5,339 bases of DNA, from positions 1-5,339 of the forward strand of contig JABDMQ010000213.1 of NCBI GenBank assembly GCA_013001365.1, written 5' to 3'. The stretch is from Flavobacteriaceae bacterium (GTDB taxonomy: Bacteria > Bacteroidota > Bacteroidia > Flavobacteriales > Flavobacteriaceae). The notes beneath the pieces were generated by a model. The model made no database searches. It was not told the DNA's origin and saw nothing but the letters and a program-made list of their open reading frames with translations. Made by a program: the position numbers and the translations under genes. Below are positions 1 to 5,329 of this stretch, piece by piece; position 1 is the stretch's first letter; each line of letters begins with the position of its first letter.

Positions 1-224
1 ACATTTTCTATAAGCTACTTCTTTATTTTCAGAAACACGGTTATTATGTTTGCCAACGAATTGCCGATCGTTTTGGGATGAAGGCTCGTGATGTCAGGAT
101 TTCGTTCATATATCTAACATTCGTAACAGTAGGTTTTGGTTTTGCCCTTTATTTATTCCTCGCCTTTTGGATCCGTATAAAAGATATGGTTTACACAAAA
201 AGATCTTCCGTATTTGATTTGTAA
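1..224 (+). CDS. PspC-domain small membrane protein, 5' end cut off by the window
   Basis: An open frame reading from base 3 to the TAA at 222-224 gives 73 residues with no start in view, so the gene is partial at its 5' end. The family is about this long, so probably only a few residues are missing. Residues 13-32 (HGYYVCQRIADRFGMKARDV) match the PspC pattern of a short helical segment with a conserved 'lA..fgm....vR' core. They are followed by a hydrophobic stretch at about 33-59 that should cross the inner membrane, and then a basic tail ending YTKRSSVFDL. The only internal in-frame ATG (residue 26) would split the domain, so it is not the start. In the enterobacterial phage-shock system PspC senses envelope stress. 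Stand-alone copies like this one in Bacteroidota have no established role. It lies 3 bases from the K+ channel gene, so the two are almost certainly cotranscribed. The PspC assignment is by pattern recognition and fairly secure; the function is not. Confidence 0.8.
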   Translation, partial: IFYKLLLYFQKHGYYVCQRIADRFGMKARDVRISFIYLTFVTVGFGFALYLFLAFWIRIKDMVYTKRSSVFDL

Positions 225-227
225 TGC

Positions 228-1244
228 ATGAATCCACTTATTAGGTTATTTCGATCAAGAATTTATACAGCTGTTTGGCTTCTGTCGTTATTATTGGTTA
301 TTGGAGTTATTGGTTATAAGCTCATGCTTAATATATCATGGGTCGATGCAGTATATATGACGGTAATTACAATAACGACTGTTGGTTATGGCGAAGTAGT
401 ACCACTCGAACCCGAAGCTAAGATTTTTACCGTTTTCCTTATTTTAACAAGTGTGATAATTGTGGGTTATGCAATAAAGATCATTACAGAATATATACTA
501 AGCAAAAATGATTTAGATGAACTTAAACAGAAAAAGATGCAAAAGGAAATCGATAAATTAAATGACCACATAATAGTTTGTGGATATGGTAGAAATGGAA
601 AGCAAGCTGTTAAGAAGTTGTTGGCTCATGATAAAAAATTCGTAGTTGTTGAAATGGACAAGGAAGTCGCAGATAGATATAAAAGCCCTTTATTACCGAT
701 GATCATCGGCAATGCCAATGAAGATGAAGTATTAATACAAGCAGGCATAGAACGTGCCGATATAATGATTTCTGCCTTACCTAGTGATGCAGACAATCTT
801 TTTGCTGTGCTTTCAGCTAGACAGCTTAACAAAGATCTAAAGATCATTAGTAGGGCAAGTGAAGAAACCTCATATCAAAAGCTTAAACTTGCAGGAGCGA
901 ACAATGTTATTCTTCCTGATAAGATAGGTGGCGATCATATGGCTTCTTTAGTGGTTGTGCCCGACCTTGTAGAATTCATTGATAATTTGGGCATAGTTGG
1001 AAAAAAGAATATAAACATTGAGGAAGTTCCAGTGGATAAGCTTTACAATGCACAGGAAAGCAAATCGATACGTGAACTGGACCTAAGGCAAAAAACTGGT
1101 TGTACTGTTATCGGTTTTAAAGGACCAAATGGGGAATATTTGGTCAATCCAGGTGCAGATGTAGTGTTGGTACCGGAATCCAAGATCATTGTCTTGGGTC
1201 GTCCTGAGCAAATTCAAAACTTGAATTCGACTTACAATCTATAG
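228..1244 (+). CDS. Two-TM potassium channel with RCK (TrkA-N/TrkA-C) regulatory module
   Basis: This 338-residue inner-membrane protein has the architecture and length of MthK-type channels. TM1 lies at about residues 13-31 and a pore helix at about 38-50. The K+ selectivity filter TTVGYG is at 50-55, followed by E56, and TM2 is at about 66-90. A charged linker leads to a Rossmann-fold RCK/TrkA-N domain (about 112-240) with the nucleotide-binding loop CGYGRNG at 118-124 and an acidic residue, E142, at the end of the second strand. A TrkA-C domain occupies about 256-327. The expected role is gated K+ flux, with gating by a ligand (nucleotide or ion) bound to the cytoplasmic ring. By my alignment from memory, the Ca2+ ligands of MthK are not all kept, so the ligand is unknown. 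ATG 228 is chosen because ATG 224-226, which overlaps the upstream stop, runs quickly into a stop. There is no SD. It forms an operon with the PspC-like gene and ends in a terminator. Confidence 0.95.
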   Translation: MNPLIRLFRSRIYTAVWLLSLLLVIGVIGYKLMLNISWVDAVYMTVITITTVGYGEVVPLEPEAKIFTVFLILTSVIIVGYAIKIITEYILSKNDLDELKQKKMQKEIDKLNDHIIVCGYGRNGKQAVKKLLAHDKKFVVVEMDKEVADRYKSPLLPMIIGNANEDEVLIQAGIERADIMISALPSDADNLFAVLSARQLNKDLKIISRASEETSYQKLKLAGANNVILPDKIGGDHMASLVVVPDLVEFIDNLGIVGKKNINIEEVPVDKLYNAQESKSIRELDLRQKTGCTVIGFKGPNGEYLVNPGADVVLVPESKIIVLGRPEQIQNLNSTYNL

Positions 1245-1262
1245 GAATAGCGATTCCTTTTT
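1243..1262 (+). terminator. Intrinsic terminator after the K+ channel gene
   Basis: The inverted repeat AGGAAT-AGCG-ATTCCT gives a 6-bp stem with a 4-base loop, and a run of five T follows immediately (1258-1262). The left arm includes the last two bases of the channel stop codon (TAG 1242-1244). The stem is short with only two G-C pairs, so termination may be partial. A second AT-rich hairpin (AATTCAA-AAC-TTGAATT, 1211-1227) lies just before the stop and may add to it. The position, directly at the end of a gene before a 109-bp gap, supports the call. Confidence 0.6.
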
Positions 1263-1353
1263 AACAAGCAAATCTTTAAAAACTCGATTATTTTTAGCAT
1301 CTTGCTTGCCACTTTATGTTGATTTAATAAGATAACTAACTAACTATTATATT

Positions 1354-2949
1354 ATGAAGAGATTTCTTCTTTCGATTCTCACATTGATTTTACCTGTACT
1401 TTCATTTGCTCAAGAAGCCCAAGAAATGGGCCTTGATCAAAAAATTGATCAAGCATTTGGTGATGCTACAGGTTGGTTTGTGAATTTTATATTTTACCAG
1501 ATACCTTTTAGCGAAGATGTTCAAATATATTGGGTATTATTCCCTCTTATTTTAGGAGCGACCTATTTCACTTTTTATTTCAATTTCATCAATTTCAGGG
1601 GTTTTTGGACCTCAATAAACATTGTTCGAGGTAAGTATGATGATATCGATTCTCATGGATCGCTAACAGCGGCTGGGGATTCAACTCCAGGAGGAGATAT
1701 AAGAGAAACCATAGCGGTAGAAGATCATGAAGGAGAAGTATCCCATTTTCAAGCACTTACAGCTGCGTTATCAGCAACGGTTGGTTTAGGGAATATTGCG
1801 GGAGTGGCAATTGCCGTTTCTATTGGTGGCGCCGGTGCTACATTTTGGATGATAGTAGCTGGTCTGCTCGGCATGGCCTCGAAGTTTGTTGAGTGCACGC
1901 TTGGGGTTAAATATAGAGACATAAATGAGGATGGTACTGTATTTGGAGGACCAATGTATTATTTAACCAAGGGTCTTAAATCTAAAGGACTTGGCAAACT
2001 TGGAAAAGTACTTGCTGTGTTGTTTGCCATATTTGTAATTGGTGGTTCTTTTGGTGGAGGAAACATGTTTCAGATCAATCAAGCTGCTCAATTGTTCGAA
2101 CATATGACGGGTGGTGAACAATCTTTTATTTACGGCTATCGTTGGGTATTTGGTTTGGTCATGGCTATCTTGGTTGGTATTGTAATAATTGGAGGAATTA
2201 AATCCATCGCAAAGGTAACCGATAAAATTGTTCCTTTCATGGTAGTGATTTATGTAGGTGCTGCGTTATTCGTTTTGATAGCAAAATATGATATGATTGG
2301 CGATGCTTTTATGCAGATCATTAACGGTGCATTTAGTCCTGAAGGTGTTATAGGAGGTGCTGTGGGTGTATTGGTACAAGGATTTAGAAGAGCTGCTTTT
2401 TCGAATGAAGCTGGTGTAGGGTCGGCTTCAATAGCGCACTCTGCAGTGAAGACAAAATATGCAGCCAGTGAAGGAATGGTAGCATTGCTTGAACCATTTA
2501 TTGATACGGTCGTTGTTTGTACAATGACAGCTTTGGTATTGATAATTACAGGCAACGTTACAGCAGAGAATGCGACACTTAATGATGCTCAAGCTATACT
2601 TTTGACCTCTGGAGCATTTGAATCAGTTATTTCTTGGTTTCCTTATGTATTGACTTTGGCGGTGGTACTATTCGCTTTTTCAACTATGATTTCTTGGTCC
2701 TACTATGGCTACCAAGGATGGGCTTTTCTTTTTGGAAGAACCAAGAAAATGGAATATATCTATAAAACGATATTCTGTCTTTTTGTTATAGTTGGAGCAG
2801 CAGCAAGTTTAGGGTCAGTAATTGGATTTTCAGATGCAATGATTTTTGCCATGATGGTACCTAATATGGTTGGAATTGTGATACTGGCACCAAAAGTGAA
2901 AGAAGAGCTTAAGAAGTACATGGCGGCTATAAAGAGCGTTAAGTCATAA
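1354..2949 (+). CDS. Sodium:alanine symporter, AGCS family (amino acid carrier protein)
   Basis: This is a 531-residue polytopic inner-membrane transporter, expected to import alanine (or glycine) with Na+. Family hallmarks are visible: SHFQALTAALSATVGLGNIAGVA across 130-152 (core GLGNIAGVA), GGPMYYL at 198-204, GGSFGGGNMFQ at 230-240, and FSNEAGVGSASIAHSA at 349-364. About ten or more hydrophobic segments follow one another up to residue 511. The N terminus (MKRFLLSILTLILPVLSFAQ) looks like a cleavable signal peptide, with cleavage near residue 20; this is usual in Bacteroidota members but absent from most others, such as E. coli YaaJ. Residues 92-129 form an acidic hydrophilic insertion between the first core TM helix and the GLGNIAG segment. 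It includes TPGGDIRETI and EDHEGE. ATG 1354 is preceded by a TAAC-repeat, AT-rich leader with no SD. No confident promoter was found in the 109-bp upstream gap. The family assignment is secure; the exact substrate is inferred. Confidence 0.96.
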   Translation: MKRFLLSILTLILPVLSFAQEAQEMGLDQKIDQAFGDATGWFVNFIFYQIPFSEDVQIYWVLFPLILGATYFTFYFNFINFRGFWTSINIVRGKYDDIDSHGSLTAAGDSTPGGDIRETIAVEDHEGEVSHFQALTAALSATVGLGNIAGVAIAVSIGGAGATFWMIVAGLLGMASKFVECTLGVKYRDINEDGTVFGGPMYYLTKGLKSKGLGKLGKVLAVLFAIFVIGGSFGGGNMFQINQAAQLFEHMTGGEQSFIYGYRWVFGLVMAILVGIVIIGGIKSIAKVTDKIVPFMVVIYVGAALFVLIAKYDMIGDAFMQIINGAFSPEGVIGGAVGVLVQGFRRAAFSNEAGVGSASIAHSAVKTKYAASEGMVALLEPFIDTVVVCTMTALVLIITGNVTAENATLNDAQAILLTSGAFESVISWFPYVLTLAVVLFAFSTMISWSYYGYQGWAFLFGRTKKMEYIYKTIFCLFVIVGAAASLGSVIGFSDAMIFAMMVPNMVGIVILAPKVKEELKKYMAAIKSVKS

Positions 2950-2967
2950 ATTTATATTTATTGAATA

Positions 2968-3837
2968 ATGAAACCCCTCTTTAAGTCAAGTAAAAGTCAA
3001 CAAAGAGGGGTTTTCTTTCTGATTCTCTTAGTTATAATTTTACAAGGAATATATTTCTTTATTGATTTCTCAACTGAAAAAGCTTCAATCAATATAGCCC
3101 AACTTGAAGAATTTCAGCAAGAAGTTGATTCACTCAGAGCTGTTGAGATTGAAAAAAACAAGCCTAAGGTTTTTCCATTCAATCCTAATTATATCACAGA
3201 TCATAAAGGTTACACTTTGGGGATGTCAATCGAAGAAATAGACAGGCTTCATGCTTACAGAGGGAAAAATAAATGGGTTAATTCTGCCAAAGACTTCCAA
3301 CAGGTCACTAAAGTTTCTGATTCACTGTTAGCAATCATTTCACCCTTCTTTAAATTCCCAGAATGGGTAACCAACCCAAAGCCTCGTTCCACGACTTTTA
3401 CATTCAACAAAGACAGGAAACTTACCTACGCTCAAAAAACGGACTTGAACAAGGCCACTGCAGACCAATTACAAAAGGTAAATGGTATTGGAAAAACACT
3501 GTCAGAAAGAATTATTAAATACCGTAATAAATTCGTTGGAGGGTTTATTTCAGACATTCAATTAAACGATGTTTACGGACTCACTCCTGAAGTGGTCGAA
3601 AGGACTAGAGACCAATTTACCGTCAAGACACCAAGACAAATCCAAAAATTGATATTAAATAAGGCATCTATAGAAGAGTTGGTTACTGTCCAGCATATTG
3701 ATTATGATCTTGCTTACGAGATCGTTGACCAAAGAACCTTAAGGAATGGATTCAAGTCTATTGATGAATTAACAAAAGTTAAAGATTTCCCTAGCAACAA
3801 AATTGAGATAATTAGATTATATTTGATCCTCGATTAA
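2968..3837 (+). CDS. Membrane-anchored helix-hairpin-helix (ComEA-like) protein
   Basis: This 289-residue protein has a basic N terminus (KSSKSQQR, 6-13), one hydrophobic anchor at about 14-34 and a polar, Glu-rich linker (about 35-68). Three HhH-type repeats follow. Repeat 1 (about 72-132, with GMSIEEIDRL) is degenerate. Repeat 2 (about 158-219) carries the canonical DLNKATADQLQKVNGIGKTL hairpin. Repeat 3 (about 228-289, LNKASIEELVTV) has lost the GIG hairpin, which is replaced by HID at 243-245. The first helix faces inward by the positive-inside rule, placing the repeats in the periplasm, where ComEA-type domains bind DNA during uptake. A single canonical hairpin makes DNA binding plausible but unproven, and a structural or scaffold role is possible. 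ATG 2968 is the only start that keeps the anchor; the next in-frame Met is residue 86. No SD is present. The gene starts 18 bp after the symporter stop. Its first codons contain a terminator-like inverted repeat (listed separately). Confidence 0.88.
   Translation: MKPLFKSSKSQQRGVFFLILLVIILQGIYFFIDFSTEKASINIAQLEEFQQEVDSLRAVEIEKNKPKVFPFNPNYITDHKGYTLGMSIEEIDRLHAYRGKNKWVNSAKDFQQVTKVSDSLLAIISPFFKFPEWVTNPKPRSTTFTFNKDRKLTYAQKTDLNKATADQLQKVNGIGKTLSERIIKYRNKFVGGFISDIQLNDVYGLTPEVVERTRDQFTVKTPRQIQKLILNKASIEELVTVQHIDYDLAYEIVDQRTLRNGFKSIDELTKVKDFPSNKIEIIRLYLILD
2971..3020 (+). terminator. Terminator-like hairpin inside the 5' end of the HhH gene
   Basis: A perfect 12-bp inverted repeat has its left arm AAACCCCTCTTT at 2971-2982 and its right arm AAAGAGGGGTTT at 3002-3013. 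A 19-base loop separates them. In RNA the start-codon G (2970) and U3014 could add a G-U pair. The right arm runs straight into TTTTCTTTCT (3011-3020), which looks like an intrinsic-terminator tail. The left arm begins at codon 2 of the HhH gene. No other terminator lies in the 18 bp after the symporter stop, so this may end symporter transcripts and attenuate the downstream gene. The structure is seen directly; terminator activity is inferred. Confidence 0.6.
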
Positions 3838-3878
3838 AACACCCGACCACCTTATAGGCCTTTAAATTATTTACATTT

Positions 3879-5036
3879 ATGTATTTTACGGAAGAGCACG
3901 AGTTTTTCAGGAAAAGTTTTAGGGACTTCCTAAATAAAGAAGTCGTTCCTCATATAGAAAAGTGGGAAGAAACTGGTCATATTGAAAGATTCATATGGGA
4001 GAAAATGGGGGAGATGGGTTACTTCGGAATCAATTATCCAGAAGAATATGGTGGCCTTGACCTCGATCTTTTTTACACTGTTATATTCTTGGAAGAACTA
4101 CAGAAAATCAACTCTGGAGGATTTGCTGCTGCAATGTGGGCCCATGCCTATTTGGCAATGACCCATGTTAATAAAGAAGGCGATCATGCTATCAAACAAA
4201 AGTATCTAACGCCAAGTATCAAAGGAGAGAAAATAGGTTGTCTGTGTGTTACAGAACCATTTGGAGGAAGTGATGTTTCAGGTATGAGAAGTACAGCCGT
4301 CAAGAAAGGAGATAATTATATACTCAATGGCTCGAAGACTTTTATCACCAATGGTTATTATGGTGATTACATGGTTGTTGCCGCCAAGACGAATCCTGAA
4401 TTAGGAAACAAGGGCATAAGTATTTTCATTGTAGATAGTGATGCTCCAGGTGTTTCGGTTACTAAATTGGATAAACTTGGATGGAGAGCATCAGATACAG
4501 GAGAAATCGCATTTGATAATGTCAAGGTCCCATTAAGCAATTTAATGGGAGAAGAGGGCATGGGCTTCCCTTATATCATGCAACATTTTGCCTTGGAGCG
4601 TTTGGTAATGGCTGTTAATGCTCATGCGCGAGCCGAATATGCTTTGGAGTATGCTTTACAGTATATGTCTGAAAGAAAAACCTTTGGCAAGACCATTGAT
4701 AGCTATCAAGCATTACGCCATCGTTTTGCAGAATTATATGCAGATATGGAAATCAATAAAGAGTATAATTATTCCGTTGCCAAAAGGCTCAATGAAGGTG
4801 AGTATGCTGTAAAAGAAGCAACGATCTCCAAATTGAAATCTACGAAGATGGCCGATGAGGTGATCTCTGATTGTTTGCAATTTCTGGGAGGTTATGGTTA
4901 CATGGAAGAATACCCAATGGCACGATTATTTAGGGATAGTAGATTAGGACCGATTGGTGGAGGAACATCGGAGATTCTCCGTGAGATCGTGGCGAAGATC
5001 GTAATCGATAAAAAAGAATATAAACCAGCTACCTAA
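3879..5036 (+). CDS. Acyl-CoA dehydrogenase (FAD flavoprotein), IVD/LCAD-like catalytic layout
   Basis: This 385-residue protein has the usual length of the family. It is expected to be a soluble cytoplasmic FAD tetramer that oxidises an acyl-CoA to the trans-2-enoyl-CoA and passes electrons to ETF. The N-terminal helical domain spans about 1-118. The middle beta domain contains CVTEPFGGSDVSG (123-135), the classic signature binding flavin and substrate, and FITNG (155-159). The C-terminal helical domain includes RKTFGK (266-271), QFLGGYGYMEEYP (334-346) and GGGTSEILRE (360-369). The usual catalytic Glu of the MCAD type (YEGT) is replaced by Gly (G361). The likely base is E240 in ALERLVMA, the position used by isovaleryl-CoA and long-chain acyl-CoA dehydrogenases. 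Substrate chain length cannot be read from the sequence. ATG 3879 gives the normal MYFTEEHEFFRKSF start, with no SD. It lies 41 bp after the HhH gene, with no terminator between and none convincing after it. Confidence 0.95.
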   Translation: MYFTEEHEFFRKSFRDFLNKEVVPHIEKWEETGHIERFIWEKMGEMGYFGINYPEEYGGLDLDLFYTVIFLEELQKINSGGFAAAMWAHAYLAMTHVNKEGDHAIKQKYLTPSIKGEKIGCLCVTEPFGGSDVSGMRSTAVKKGDNYILNGSKTFITNGYYGDYMVVAAKTNPELGNKGISIFIVDSDAPGVSVTKLDKLGWRASDTGEIAFDNVKVPLSNLMGEEGMGFPYIMQHFALERLVMAVNAHARAEYALEYALQYMSERKTFGKTIDSYQALRHRFAELYADMEINKEYNYSVAKRLNEGEYAVKEATISKLKSTKMADEVISDCLQFLGGYGYMEEYPMARLFRDSRLGPIGGGTSEILREIVAKIVIDKKEYKPAT

Positions 5037-5053
5037 AATTCCCTTTAAATTGT

Positions 5054-5082
5054 TTGGAATATAAAAGATTGCCTTATATTTG
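5054..5082 (+). promoter_or_regulatory. Bacteroidota-type sigma-A promoter for rpsU
   Basis: The -7 box TATATTTG (5075-5082) matches the Bacteroidota consensus TAnnTTTG at every fixed position. TTG at 5054-5056 (within TTTG 5053-5056) lies 18 bases upstream and serves as the -33 element. Transcription should start around 5087-5090, giving a leader of about 45-48 bases. This is the only promoter in the window that fits both boxes with proper spacing, and it gives rpsU expression independent of the dehydrogenase gene. Confidence 0.82.
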
Positions 5083-5086
5083 CAGC

Positions 5087-5105
5087 CCGTTATAGTAAAT
5101 AACGG
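5087..5105 (+). promoter_or_regulatory. Hairpin at the start of the rpsU leader
   Basis: CCGTTAT (5087-5093) and ATAACGG (5099-5105) form a perfect 7-bp stem with a 5-base AGTAA loop, placed at or just after the predicted transcription start. No T-run follows, so it is not a terminator. It could stabilise the 5' end of the mRNA or help bind a regulator. It leaves the SD at 5117-5125 unpaired. The outer arm bases GG (5104-5105) are also part of a competing inverted repeat, AGATTGCC 5066-5073 with GGCAATCT 5104-5111. That repeat could form as RNA only in transcripts reading in from upstream. Confidence 0.5.
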
Positions 5106-5116
5106 CAATCTAAAAG

Positions 5117-5125
5117 AGAGGAGGT
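5117..5125 (+). promoter_or_regulatory. Strong Shine-Dalgarno of rpsU
   Basis: AGAGGAGGT at 5117-5125 contains the full AGGAGGT core and can pair with the 16S 3' end (CACCUCCUUU type) over nine bases, one of them G-U. It ends 9 bases before ATG 5135. None of the four other visible starts (228, 1354, 2968, 3879) has such a site, as is normal for Bacteroidota, so its presence here is likely to be regulatory. Confidence 0.85.
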
Positions 5126-5134
5126 TACAACGCA

Positions 5135-5329
5135 ATGTTAATAATACCGATTAAAGAAGGAGAAAATATAGATAGAGCGCTAAAGCGTTTTAAGCGTAAG
5201 TTCGATAGAACAGGTACAATGCGTCAATTGCGAGCTCGTAAGCAGTTCACAAAACCTTCAGTAGTCCGAAGAGCCCAAATACAAAAGGCACAATATGTGC
5301 AAGGCTTGCGAGACGCCGAAGAGATTTAG
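5135..5329 (+). CDS. rpsU: Small-subunit ribosomal protein bS21
   Basis: This complete 64-residue, highly basic protein begins MLIIPIKEGENIDRALKRFK, the unmistakable bS21 N terminus of Bacteroidota. It continues with RQLRARKQFTKPSVVRRAQ at 30-48. bS21 sits on the 30S platform next to bS18, bS6 and the 3' end of 16S rRNA. In Bacteroidota these proteins sequester the anti-SD, which explains why SD sequences are rarely used in the phylum. Tyr54, which I recall as the residue contacting the anti-SD tail in the Flavobacterium johnsoniae ribosome, is present (KAQYVQ, 51-56). The gene has its own promoter and an unusually strong SD, which suggests autogenous control: ribosomes lacking bS21 have a free anti-SD and would translate it preferentially. 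The stop is TAG 5327-5329, and the window ends 10 bases later. In relatives the next genes are often xerC-like and hpf, but they are not visible here. Confidence 0.97.
   Translation: MLIIPIKEGENIDRALKRFKRKFDRTGTMRQLRARKQFTKPSVVRRAQIQKAQYVQGLRDAEEI

Noticed and set aside
224..244. ATG at 224-226 overlapping the PspC-gene stop (TAATG) as the channel start
   Set aside because: That frame reaches a TAG within a few codons; the channel frame starts at ATG 228.
626..847. Antisense and alternative-frame ORFs inside the main genes (for example 626-847 -, 2250-2555 -, 4367-4561 -, 4618-4812 +, 4944-5135 -)
   Set aside because: Each overlaps a clearly recognised protein in another frame and has no recognisable motif or start signal of its own.
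1265..1308. CAAGCAA (1265-1271) / TTGCTTG (1302-1308) inverted repeat
   Set aside because: Seven base pairs around a 30-base AT-rich loop with no T-run or overlap with a defined signal; easily due to chance.
1263..1353. Promoter for the symporter gene in the 109-bp gap (TATTTTTA at 1289-1296, TATGTTGA at 1315-1322)
   Set aside because: Each -7 candidate has mismatches and neither has a TTG 17-20 bases upstream. A promoter must exist here or earlier, but I cannot place it.
3838..3878. Promoter or terminator between the HhH and dehydrogenase genes (TACATTTA at 3872-3879)
   Set aside because: The -7-like box runs into the ATG, which would place the transcription start inside the gene, and there is no -33 TTG. 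No hairpin with a T-run is present.
5038..5060. ATTCC/GGAAT inverted repeat as a terminator for the dehydrogenase gene
   Set aside because: Only five base pairs with a 13-base loop and no T-run after it; it also overlaps the rpsU -33 element.
5083..5111. Small RNA or tRNA-like element between the dehydrogenase gene and rpsU
   Set aside because: Too short for a tRNA and no cloverleaf can be drawn; it is better explained as the rpsU leader.
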